DNA of 36,014 nt from Candidatus Saccharimonadota bacterium (GTDB lineage Bacteria > Patescibacteriota > Saccharimonadia > Saccharimonadales > JAGQNJ01): the NCBI GenBank assembly GCA_020428405.1, contig JAGQMZ010000005.1, forward strand, positions 1 through 36,014, written 5' to 3'. Below are positions 29,027 to 36,014 of the stretch, piece after piece. The translations under genes were made by a program, and so were the position numbers. Every line of letters starts with the position of its first letter. Position 1 is the first letter of the stretch. The notes below the pieces were generated by a model. It was not told where the DNA came from. It saw only the letters and a program-made list of their open reading frames with translations, and made no database searches.

Positions 29027-31338
29027 GTTGAAATATCCTCCATATCAACGCCGTGTACTTTTATGTATGCCGTGTTTTGATCAAGTTTGGATTGATACTT
29101 ATGTATTAATTGCTCAGCCACGTCATGACTAACTACATTTGTCGAAGCCAGTTTTTCAACCACGTCAATTGCTAGATGGAATCTATCTGTCCCATTTCTA
29201 ACATGCATATCAAACGGCGTGGTAGTTGAGCCGGTCTCTTCATAGCCATGAACACTAAATCTTTGTGGAGAAGTATGAATGTAGTCATATAGTATCGCCT
29301 TAAGGGTTTGTGGGTATCCATGAAAGTTACATATAACTGGCTTGTCGGGTGTAAAAAGCATGCTAAAACCCTCTTTAGTTAGGCATGTGGCGCTTCTACC
29401 AAAACCACAGCTGGTCAACGACATAATATTGACAAACCTAAGCCTTACCTCCGGTAGATCATTTTTTAAAATATCTATTGCAGCTAGTGATTCGGTTGTT
29501 AAATAGTCACCGGCTGCCGTTAGAACAGCATGCGGATCTTCATCACTTGCAAAATCCCAAACCATTAAGCCTGCATCTACATTCTTTTTGGCAAGTTCGG
29601 GTGTTAAATATCTCGGTTCTTGAGTTTTGCCGGCTACAATTACATTAATTTGATCTACCGTACTTAAACAGTGCTCTAAAACAGCCAGGGTTGAATTACC
29701 GTCAGGAGGGAAGTAGACATCTACAAAATCACCCTGCCGTTGTAGTACGTCATCAATAAAACCGGGGTTTTGGTGAGAAAATCCATTGTGTTCTTGCCTC
29801 CAACCCGAAGAAGTAAGTATGTAATTAAGCGATGGTATGTCGCCATGCCAATCGACTTTGCGGGATTGGTGTAAAAATTTGGCATATTGATCTACCATAC
29901 TGGCAATAACCTGAATGAATGCTTCATAACTCGCAAAAACAGCATGACGACCAGTTATTACATAGCCCTGAAACAAACCTTGAAGGTTGTGTTCACTTAG
30001 CATTTCAATAACTCTTCCATCTGGCGATAGGTCTTTATCCCATTCCATAATTGGTAAAGTCCAGCCACGTTTTGTGGTATCAAAAACTTTATCTAATTTG
30101 TTAGAGTATGTCTCATCAGGCGAGAAAAAACGGAAGTTATTGGCGTTACGTTTAAAGACCTCCTCAAGATATAAACCAGCCCGCCGCATGCTACTTGAGC
30201 CAATAGTTCCTGGTTTTTCAGCATCCTCGGCAAACATATCGGCGGATGGCAAATCTAGTGCCCTGTAAACAGGCTCTCCACCATAAGCATGTTTGTTTTT
30301 TCCCATTCGTTTATCATCAATTGGTACAAGGTCATGAAGAAAATCTCCAAAACCAGACTCTTTATTAAATAACTCGTTAAAATTATACGAACGCAGCCAT
30401 TGTTCAAGCATTTGAAGCTGCTCAGGCTTAGATTTGGCTTCTGTTAATACAACCTGGTGCGATAAGTTATTGCCTTCAACTTTTTGACCATCTAGTGTTT
30501 TAGGCCCAGTCCAACCTTTATCTGTACGAAGAATAATCATAGGTAGTTTAGACCTCTCACTAAGTGGGCTGTGTTTGGCATCTATAATCATTTTATATGC
30601 GTGATTCAATGTATTTTGAAAATCATTGTGTATACGGGTTGACTGTTGAACAAGGTATGGTTCATAGCCGTAACCGCTAAACAGATTTGCCAGTTCTTCA
30701 TCTTTCATTCTGCCAAAAATAGTCGGAGCAGAAATTTTATAGCCGTTTAAATGCAGTATTGGCAGAACCGTGCCGTTGATACTTGGGTGAAGCATTTTGT
30801 TGATGTGCCAAGCGCCGGCAGTAGGACCGGTTTCTGCTTCGCCATCACCAATAAGACAAGCAACTATTAAATCTTTGTTATCAAGCGATGCACCATAAGA
30901 TGTAGATAGAGAATAACCGAGCTCTCCTCCTTCTAGAATTACACCGGGGGTACCAGGATTGCTATGACTAGGAAACCCATATGGCCAACTAAAATTTCTA
31001 CATAAAAAACCGATGCCCTCATAAGTTTGTGTAGCGCTTGGGTAGTAGTCTTTTAAAGTACCCTCTAAAAATAAATTTGCTTGCAGGGCGGGGAAGGCGT
31101 GACCAGGACCAAGCACGAACAAAATTTCTTGATTTTTGTCTTTGGCTAGTTTATTAAGATGACTATATGCTAAGTTTACTCCAGGACCAGAACCCCAATG
31201 ACCAAGCAACCTAGGCTTAATATCCTCAGTCCTCAGTGGTCGTTCGAGCAGAAAGTTGTCTTGTAAAAAAATCTGTGCCGCGGTTAAGTAATTTGCTGCC
31301 CGAAAGTATTGTTCAAACGATTTATTCTGACTATTCAT
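29008..31338 (-). CDS. xfp: Xylulose-5-phosphate/fructose-6-phosphate phosphoketolase
   Basis: This 776-aa thiamine-diphosphate enzyme splits xylulose 5-phosphate (and often fructose 6-phosphate) with phosphate into acetyl phosphate plus a triose or tetrose phosphate. N-terminal signals are LLGHWGSGPGVNLAYSHLN and FVLGPGHAFPALQANLFLEG. The TPP-binding motif is CLIGDGEAETGPTAGAWHIN. Later signals are SGWRQEHNGFSHQNPGFID and VYFPPDGNS. Length is normal. It supplies acetyl phosphate to AckA, encoded by the overlapping next gene. The start is 9 nt after TACAAT. Confidence 0.97.
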   Translation of the reverse strand: MNSQNKSFEQYFRAANYLTAAQIFLQDNFLLERPLRTEDIKPRLLGHWGSGPGVNLAYSHLNKLAKDKNQEILFVLGPGHAFPALQANLFLEGTLKDYYPSATQTYEGIGFLCRNFSWPYGFPSHSNPGTPGVILEGGELGYSLSTSYGASLDNKDLIVACLIGDGEAETGPTAGAWHINKMLHPSINGTVLPILHLNGYKISAPTIFGRMKDEELANLFSGYGYEPYLVQQSTRIHNDFQNTLNHAYKMIIDAKHSPLSERSKLPMIILRTDKGWTGPKTLDGQKVEGNNLSHQVVLTEAKSKPEQLQMLEQWLRSYNFNELFNKESGFGDFLHDLVPIDDKRMGKNKHAYGGEPVYRALDLPSADMFAEDAEKPGTIGSSSMRRAGLYLEEVFKRNANNFRFFSPDETYSNKLDKVFDTTKRGWTLPIMEWDKDLSPDGRVIEMLSEHNLQGLFQGYVITGRHAVFASYEAFIQVIASMVDQYAKFLHQSRKVDWHGDIPSLNYILTSSGWRQEHNGFSHQNPGFIDDVLQRQGDFVDVYFPPDGNSTLAVLEHCLSTVDQINVIVAGKTQEPRYLTPELAKKNVDAGLMVWDFASDEDPHAVLTAAGDYLTTESLAAIDILKNDLPEVRLRFVNIMSLTSCGFGRSATCLTKEGFSMLFTPDKPVICNFHGYPQTLKAILYDYIHTSPQRFSVHGYEETGSTTTPFDMHVRNGTDRFHLAIDVVEKLASTNVVSHDVAEQLIHKYQSKLDQNTAYIKVHGVDMEDISTWHWTR

Positions 31339-31347
31339 GTTTACTTA

Positions 31348-31406
31348 ATTGTATAGTTATAACGCTTATGCTACAAGGTTAATCATTATTAGTCTTATGT
31401 TAATAT
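31348..31406. promoter_or_regulatory. Divergent promoters of xfp-ackA and the APC permease
   Basis: On the minus strand, TTGTAG (31376-31371), 17 nt, TACAAT (31353-31348), then 9 nt to the xfp ATG. On the plus strand, TAATAT (31401-31406) ends 7 nt before the permease ATG 31414, with a weak TTAATC -35 (31379-31384). Confidence 0.6.
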
Positions 31407-31413
31407 CTAGTTG

Positions 31414-32622
31414 ATGCCCGTAGCACACCTGAAAAGAAAAATTGGCTTAGTTTCATTAACTCTATATGGTTTGGGGAATATTTTAGGTGCCGGTATTTAC
31501 GTGCTCGTTGGCAAAGTTGCCGGTTATTCAGGTGGCAATACAACTTTGGCTTTCATAATTGCTATGACAATTGCAGCCCTGACAGCCTTTTCTTATATGG
31601 AACTGTCTGCCAGATACCCAGTTAGTGCAAGCGTATCAGTTTATTCATATAAAGCCTTTGGTAGAAAATGGTTATCGCTTAGCGTTGGATTAATCATGAT
31701 CGCTGGAGGTATAACATCTGCTGCGGCTCTGGCTCAGGGCTTTGGTGGATATTTAAGCGAGTTTATTGCCATCCCTATTGCATTTTCAAGCGTCATACTT
31801 TTAGTTATTGTTGCATTACTTGCCGCCAAAGGTATTGGTGAATCAGTAAAGTCTGCCGCAATACTCACATTAATTGAGTTAGGTGGGTTACTTTTGGTTA
31901 TTTGGGTTGGCCGAAGCACGCTAGGTAATTTTGATTACGGAAACGTATTTTCACTAGACCCATCAGTTGGCATTGCTGGTTTGTTAACTGGAGCCTTCCT
32001 GGCATTTTATGCATTTATTGGCTTTGAAGATATGGCAAACGTTGGCGAAGAAGTAAAAAATGTTAAACGCGTTATGCCTACGGCCATACTTTTATCATTA
32101 TTAATATCAACTTCTGTTTATTTACTTATCGTGGTAGTTTCATTATCTACGGTATCAGTTAGTCAACTATCTAACAGTGATGCACCCTTAAGTCTGGTAT
32201 ATAACCTAAACGGTGGCAGGTTTCCGCAAGTCTTAAGTTTAATTGGAATGGTTGCGGCGGCAAACGGTATAGTTGTTCAGATGATTATGGGATCTCGTTT
32301 TTTATATGGTCTAGCTAAACAAGGCTGGCTAGACCAACGACTTGGCAATGTTAACAGTAAAACCAGTACGCCATTGATAGCTACCTTTACCGTGGCATTA
32401 CTAATGATAATCAGTACATTATTACTACCACTAACAGCACTGGCAAAAATTACTAGTTTTTTAATTCTTGGAATATTTGCACTTGTTAATGGCTCACTAA
32501 TTACCATCAAAAGGCACCATGACAAAAAAGTAAACAGTATTACGGTTCCAATTATTGTACCAATTCTAGGTCTTGTTACTTGCCTTAGTTTAGCAGGATA
32601 TCAAGTTTATGTTTGGCTTTAA
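31414..32622 (+). CDS. APC superfamily amino acid permease
   Basis: This 402-aa protein has about twelve helices. TM1 carries the APC unwound-helix signal (LTLYGLGNILGAGIYVLVGKVAG). Other family signals are FSYMELSARYPVSASVSVYSYKAFG, FLAFYAFIGFEDMANVGEEVKN and MGSRFLYGLAKQGWLD. It probably takes up or exchanges an amino acid or amine, a key function for an organism with limited biosynthesis. The frame starts at TTG 31411, but ATG 31414 fits the leaderless promoter. The stop abuts the convergent gene's stop. Confidence 0.92.
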   Translation: MPVAHLKRKIGLVSLTLYGLGNILGAGIYVLVGKVAGYSGGNTTLAFIIAMTIAALTAFSYMELSARYPVSASVSVYSYKAFGRKWLSLSVGLIMIAGGITSAAALAQGFGGYLSEFIAIPIAFSSVILLVIVALLAAKGIGESVKSAAILTLIELGGLLLVIWVGRSTLGNFDYGNVFSLDPSVGIAGLLTGAFLAFYAFIGFEDMANVGEEVKNVKRVMPTAILLSLLISTSVYLLIVVVSLSTVSVSQLSNSDAPLSLVYNLNGGRFPQVLSLIGMVAAANGIVVQMIMGSRFLYGLAKQGWLDQRLGNVNSKTSTPLIATFTVALLMIISTLLLPLTALAKITSFLILGIFALVNGSLITIKRHHDKKVNSITVPIIVPILGLVTCLSLAGYQVYVWL

Positions 32623-33519
32623 TCACTGCTGTGACTTGTAGTCTGAAAACTTATAGATTGTAGGTTTTATACAAACAACTACATACTCACCAGCCGGTAA
32701 GTACATAATTGGAGGCATCTCGGCATGTTGTCCATCAAATCTTGGCCGAAGAATATCATGAAATATTTTCTCTTTTATTTTTTGATCCTGCTCAATATGA
32801 GCTATACCACTTAACTGTATTGTTTGCATGCTACTTGTATCAAAAACCGTGAAAGCAACTTTTGCATTACTCTGAATATTAGAAGCCTTGTGTGTTTTTT
32901 GCTTGGTCACGACGTATAAGTAGTTATTGCTATCAGATGCATAATAAACAACCGCGCCATGAGGAATGCCGTTTCCATCAATAGACGACAACACACCAAT
33001 GTCGTGTGATACCAAAAAAATTCTAGCTCGTTGTGAAAGCTGCACCGGGTTTTGACCGTTCTCCATAGCAAAAGCTGGTAACTTAACGTCTGGCTCTGAC
33101 TTTTCAGAGATATCCTTCTCGATCTGTCTTTTTTCAATAAATTTTACAAATCTCTTGGCGGCTTTAGTGTTTACATACCTTAACTTAAAATCGCCCGCTC
33201 TGGTATGCAGAATAACTGCCGAGTGACCACCTTGCTGATTAATGCTTACGCCACCAATGATGTCGTATGATAATTCATCGTTCTTGTGGTACAAAAATTT
33301 ATGATCTAAATAAATTACTCTTAGGTCTGTAGCTACGATCATAGCAGAGCCGTTATCGTTTAACCCGTAAACAACACCACCGATATGCTCGTTGTCATGA
33401 ACTAGAGAAGGAAGGTGTTTTGTTTCAAATTTAAGTAAACCATAGTTGGTCATACCGGCATTAATTAACTCTTTGCGGATTCTTTTTACATGTTCGGCTT
33501 TATCGTCACTCTTACTCAT
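32623..33519 (-). CDS. Fusion of a bacterial PH-like domain and a PNPOx-like flavin domain
   Basis: This 298-aa protein has two parts. Residues about 25-130 form a PH-like/YokE-type barrel (GLNDNGSAMIVATDLRVIYLDHKFL and the following DIIGGVSINQ). Residues about 160-290 form a PNPOx-like split barrel (SHDIGVLSSIDGNGIPHGAVVYYASDSNNYLYVVTKQKTHKASNI). The second half matches the 137-aa protein of the phe operon in general pattern. A PH-like domain could bind lipid, protein or the membrane. TAAAAT ends 9 nt before ATG 33519, with no properly spaced Shine-Dalgarno. The cofactor and substrate are unknown. Confidence 0.75.
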   Translation of the reverse strand: MSKSDDKAEHVKRIRKELINAGMTNYGLLKFETKHLPSLVHDNEHIGGVVYGLNDNGSAMIVATDLRVIYLDHKFLYHKNDELSYDIIGGVSINQQGGHSAVILHTRAGDFKLRYVNTKAAKRFVKFIEKRQIEKDISEKSEPDVKLPAFAMENGQNPVQLSQRARIFLVSHDIGVLSSIDGNGIPHGAVVYYASDSNNYLYVVTKQKTHKASNIQSNAKVAFTVFDTSSMQTIQLSGIAHIEQDQKIKEKIFHDILRPRFDGQHAEMPPIMYLPAGEYVVVCIKPTIYKFSDYKSQQ

Positions 33520-33601
33520 CTCCAGATTATTTTATCACTCCAGACAAAAAGTATCATCATTATTGCAATGTGATTACGCTTATGTTTTTATTAATGTTAA
33601 G

Positions 33602-34159
33602 ATGCCTCTGCTTTCAAAACATAAAAAATTCCCAAATTTACTTAGGCAGTTAAACATAATCTCATTTTGTTTTATTATATTTTTTTCAATATTTCTAGGA
33701 GTTAATCAGGCATGGAAACTTCAAACACCCGATGTTATAAAGAATCAATGGATAGCACTACTGATAACTGCAACTTTATTTTTAATAATTTTGATACTGT
33801 CGTTAAAAAAGAAAGCTAGCCATGGTTACTATTATTCGTTAGTTTTCAGTCAAATAGTAACTTATACAGCTTTTATCTCTTATATAATCTACGCCCAGAG
33901 AGGGATGGCAAGCTCGGCAATTATTCTTTATGTCATACCAATATTAATTGCTGCGCTAACCAGGGCTTCTTGGGTTGTCATAACCACTTCGGTGTTGGCG
34001 GGCGCTTCTTATAGTTTATCGGCTTATAAGTATTTTGCTGATTTTCCAAGCGAGGGCTATAAAGCAGAACTATACGGTCAGATGTTATTCTACTTTTTGA
34101 TTTTAATCCTTATAGGACGTTTAGTGCACATAGCTTTGGTCGAAAACAATAAGTATTAA
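33602..34159 (+). CDS. Multi-pass membrane protein of unknown function, 185 aa
   Basis: Six hydrophobic segments follow a basic N-terminus (MPLLSKHKKFPNLLRQ). The layout resembles the membrane sensor part of some histidine kinases or MASE-like modules, but no kinase or cyclase domain follows. ATG 33602 is chosen over the longer frame (33446), which overlaps the divergent gene and is antisense to it. TTGCAA (33565-33570)/17 nt/TTTTAT lies upstream. Function unknown. Confidence 0.65.
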   Translation: MPLLSKHKKFPNLLRQLNIISFCFIIFFSIFLGVNQAWKLQTPDVIKNQWIALLITATLFLIILILSLKKKASHGYYYSLVFSQIVTYTAFISYIIYAQRGMASSAIILYVIPILIAALTRASWVVITTSVLAGASYSLSAYKYFADFPSEGYKAELYGQMLFYFLILILIGRLVHIALVENNKY

Positions 34160-34243
34160 ATGTAAACTTTACAATTGTTTTGGTCTTATGCTTACTTTGT
34201 AGTAGTGTAAATAGTGTAATAGTAATTTAGACAAGGAGATACC

Positions 34244-34456
34244 ATGGACGATCAAAACCCAGGTACACAACCACCAGCACCAGCTGATCCAATGCCAACG
34301 GATCCAGCTGCAACACCACCAGCACCAGCTGATCCAGCTCCAGCAGGTCCAGTAACACCACCAGCACCAGAAGCACCAGCTCCAGGCGCTGAAGGCGGTG
34401 ACCAAGGTGTAGCACAGCCAGGCGAGAACGTACCGCCAGCTGGTAGCCCTATGTAA
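34244..34456 (+). CDS. Pro/Ala-rich acidic low-complexity protein, 70 aa
   Basis: The protein is built from Pro, Ala, Gly, Asp, Glu, Thr and Gln. It has no Lys, Arg, His, Leu, Ile, Phe, Tyr, Trp or Cys at all. The motif PPAPADP occurs twice, from a 21-nt exact repeat in the DNA 45 nt apart. It must be disordered and strongly acidic. There is no signal peptide or membrane segment. A clear Shine-Dalgarno (AAGGAG, 6-nt spacer) and a dedicated terminator make it a real and probably well-expressed monocistronic gene. Confidence 0.75.
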   Translation: MDDQNPGTQPPAPADPMPTDPAATPPAPADPAPAGPVTPPAPEAPAPGAEGGDQGVAQPGENVPPAGSPM

Positions 34457-34476
34457 ATAAGTCTTTCGACTTAACT

Positions 34477-34508
34477 AAACAGCCCATAACTTTGGGCTGT
34501 TTTTATTT
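34477..34508 (+). terminator. Strong rho-independent terminator
   Basis: The stem AAACAGCCCA/TGGGCTGTTT (10 bp) with a TAACTT loop runs into a T-rich tract. A smaller hairpin (AAGTC-TTTC-GACTT, 34459-34472) lies just before. Together they close the transcript of the Pro/Ala-rich gene. Confidence 0.9.
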
Positions 34509-34536
34509 ATAAGCAATTGTAGTAAAGTACTGGAGT

Positions 34537-34929
34537 ATGTTTAGAGTTTCACAGAGTGAGTTTGAAGAACTTGTTAATAAGGCTATAGATGCCTTGCCAA
34601 AAAAATATTTAGCGAGATTAAACAACGTAGTAATTGTAACCGAAGACGAACCTACACCCGAACAAAGAATTAAGCTGCACCTGCATAACGGTCAAACTTT
34701 ATATGGTTTGTACGAAGGCATACCAATGACCCAAAGAGGCACCAACTACAATATGGTGTTGCCAGATAAAATTACCATCTTCAAACTACCTATAGAATAC
34801 GGAGCCAATAATTACACTGAGCTACAAGAGCAGGTAAGGCACACTCTGTGGCACGAAGTAGCCCACTTCTTTGGGCTTAACCATGATGCAATATATCAAA
34901 GAGACGGCACACATCCGCCCGAAAAATAG
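34537..34929 (+). CDS. Minimal zincin-like metallopeptidase (PF06262/MtMMP type)
   Basis: This 130-aa protein has the extended zinc motif HEVAHFFGLNHD (His106, Glu107, His110, Gly113, His116, Asp117), the metzincin-like HExxHxxGxxHD of the small bacterial minigluzincin/DUF1025 group. An N-terminal helix (SQSEFEELVNKAIDALP) and a strand VIVTEDEP precede it, as in the family. It is cytosolic by lack of signal. The peptide substrate is unknown and activity of the family is weakly documented. TAAAGT ends 8 nt before the ATG. Confidence 0.88.
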   Translation: MFRVSQSEFEELVNKAIDALPKKYLARLNNVVIVTEDEPTPEQRIKLHLHNGQTLYGLYEGIPMTQRGTNYNMVLPDKITIFKLPIEYGANNYTELQEQVRHTLWHEVAHFFGLNHDAIYQRDGTHPPEK

Positions 34930-34943
34930 GCTATAATATAATT

Positions 34944-35534
34944 ATGAAAAAACTTAAGAGAAATCTACCTTGGCTTCTAATTATAACGAGTGTAATTGGC
35001 TTATTAGCTTCATTTATATTAACAATGGACAAAATAGAGCTGTTAAAAAACCCCGACTACAACCCTTCATGTAACTTAAATCCAGTTCTCAGTTGTGGTT
35101 CGATTATCGGTACAGATCAAGCTGCAGCTTTTGGATTCCCAAACCCTGTTATTGGTCTTGTTAGCTTTTCTGTCATTATTACTATCGGTGTCGGCATATT
35201 GGCTGGTGCAAAATACAAAAAATGGTTCTGGAAAGGCCTGAATATAGGTGCCTTACTTGGATTTATTTTTATTCATTGGCTAGTTTATCAAAGTTTATAT
35301 ACGATCGGCGCACTGTGTATTTACTGTATGATCGTATGGACTATGACTTGGATTATACTATGGTATGTAACCCTATATAATTTGGACGAAGGCAATATTA
35401 AGGCTCCAAAAAGCTGGGATAAACTTGTATTTTTTGCCAAAAAACATCATCTTGATATTTTATTGACTTGGTTTGTAATAATTATCGCCTTAATTATTGA
35501 GAACTTCTGGTACTACTGGGAAACTCTCCTTTAG
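34944..35534 (+). CDS. Vitamin K epoxide reductase (VKOR) family membrane protein
   Basis: This 196-aa protein has five predicted helices. All four canonical cysteines are present: Cys43 and Cys51 in the outer loop (CNLNPVLSC) and the active CxxC Cys125-Cys128 (CIYC), with the family Ser/Phe context around them. Bacterial VKOR reoxidises DsbA-like oxidases by passing electrons to quinone, so it drives disulfide formation outside the cytoplasm. There is no fused thioredoxin domain. It could serve the Cys-rich anchored proteins seen in this window, and shares the quinone pool with NDH-2. TATAAT (34932-34937) ends 6 nt before the ATG. Confidence 0.93.
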   Translation: MKKLKRNLPWLLIITSVIGLLASFILTMDKIELLKNPDYNPSCNLNPVLSCGSIIGTDQAAAFGFPNPVIGLVSFSVIITIGVGILAGAKYKKWFWKGLNIGALLGFIFIHWLVYQSLYTIGALCIYCMIVWTMTWIILWYVTLYNLDEGNIKAPKSWDKLVFFAKKHHLDILLTWFVIIIALIIENFWYYWETLL

Positions 35535-35567
35535 AATTACAGCTTTTATAAGTACAATATTGTCTAC

Positions 35568-36014
35568 ATGGACAAATTTGAGAATAGTTATAGTTTACTA
35601 AATAAGCAGCAGCGTGAAGCAGTAGACCAAATTGATGGGCCATTGTTAATAATTGCTGGCCCCGGAACCGGCAAGACACAACTGCTCAGCACACGGGTGG
35701 CAAACATTCTTAAAAAAACTGATGTTCAGCCTAGCAATATTCTTTGCTTAACATTTACTGAGTCTGGCGCACACAACATGAGAGACAGACTTAAAGATAT
35801 GATTGGTGATGAAGCTTATGATGCGACAATAAGTACTTATCATAGTTTTGGCAGCGAGATTATCAAAAATTATAGCGAATATTTTCAGCAAATTAGTATC
35901 GAACGTACCGACGACATTAGAATGGAACGGCCAATTGATGAATTGGCCCAGATTCAAATTGTAGAAAAAATTATCGAAAACTTGCCATTTGATAACCCCT
36001 TATTGTCAGCTCGT
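35568..36014 (+). CDS. UvrD/PcrA-type superfamily 1 helicase, partial (N-terminal part)
   Basis: The frame opens at ATG 35568 and continues past the window end, with 149 codons seen. Motifs are the Q motif LNKQQREAV, Walker A AGPGTGKT, motif Ia ILCLTFTESGAHNMRDRL and ISTYHSFGSEII. These are the first part of a 3'-5' SF1A helicase used in repair or replication. Whether it also carries a C-terminal nuclease (PD-(D/E)xK, AddB or RecB-like) cannot be seen. TACAAT ends 9 nt before the start. Confidence 0.92.
   Translation, partial: MDKFENSYSLLNKQQREAVDQIDGPLLIIAGPGTGKTQLLSTRVANILKKTDVQPSNILCLTFTESGAHNMRDRLKDMIGDEAYDATISTYHSFGSEIIKNYSEYFQQISIERTDDIRMERPIDELAQIQIVEKIIENLPFDNPLLSAR

Noticed and set aside
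33446-33601. Upstream extension of the 185-aa membrane protein
   Set aside because: It is antisense to the PH-PNPOx gene start and lies over both promoters.
34169-34415. Trp-rich and Leu-rich minus-strand frames
   Set aside because: They are complements of the Pro/Ala-rich gene, which has the Shine-Dalgarno and terminator.

Overview
The window looks like a chromosome segment of a member of the Candidate Phyla Radiation, most likely Candidatus Saccharibacteria (TM7) or a close relative. The grounds are moderate A+T content, very tight gene packing with many ATGA start/stop overlaps, a DUF5674 gene inside a pheS-pheT cluster, a phosphoketolase/acetate kinase energy module, and many small proteins that resemble only CPR-type hypotheticals. 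TGA is used as a stop codon, so this is not one of the UGA-recoding CPR lineages. The taxon is inferred from gene content and has not been tested.

Left part (1-13250, mostly minus strand). A six-gene operon runs pheS, DUF5674, a small helical protein, a PNPOx-like flavoprotein, an alpha/beta hydrolase and pheT (cut by the window edge). An unknown gene and pyrC-pyrD (dihydroorotase, dihydroorotate dehydrogenase) follow. A divergent GH63/MGH1-like glycoside hydrolase comes next. Then come a type II NADH dehydrogenase beside two tandem Cys-rich membrane-anchored paralogues, rmuC, and a ZIP metal transporter divergent from a Fur-family regulator.

Middle (13250-20740). 3-methyladenine DNA glycosylase is divergent from a two-gene ABC exporter. 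After these come a MauE/DoxX-like membrane protein, a two-helix potassium channel, a bactofilin-like beta-helix membrane protein, an unknown membrane protein with a CorA transporter, and tRNA-Gln(CTG).

Island (about 20740-26906). The 3' end of tRNA-Gln is repeated, with two substitutions, 6.1 kb downstream. Between the two copies lie a short YdeI/OmdA-like gene, a copper module (CsoR-type repressor, CPH-type P1B ATPase, and an unrecognised His-rich anchored protein) bounded by its own 33-nt direct repeats, a PLD-type nuclease domain gene, a Fic protein whose catalytic His is replaced by Gln, and two decayed copies of the same gene tail on either side of fic. No integrase is visible. This is the part most likely to hold something undescribed.

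Right part (26907-36014). Small genes (two too short for ordinary ORF calling) are followed by xfp-ackA, which makes ATP through acetyl phosphate. Then come an APC permease, a PH-PNPOx fusion, a membrane protein, a Pro/Ala-rich acidic peptide with its own terminator, a minimal zincin, VKOR, and the start of a UvrD-type helicase.

A theme across the window is that first genes of transcripts often have a -10 hexamer 6-9 nt before the start codon and no Shine-Dalgarno, which predicts leaderless mRNAs. Several internal genes, and a few leadered ones, carry clear Shine-Dalgarno sequences. This pattern was used to choose several start codons.
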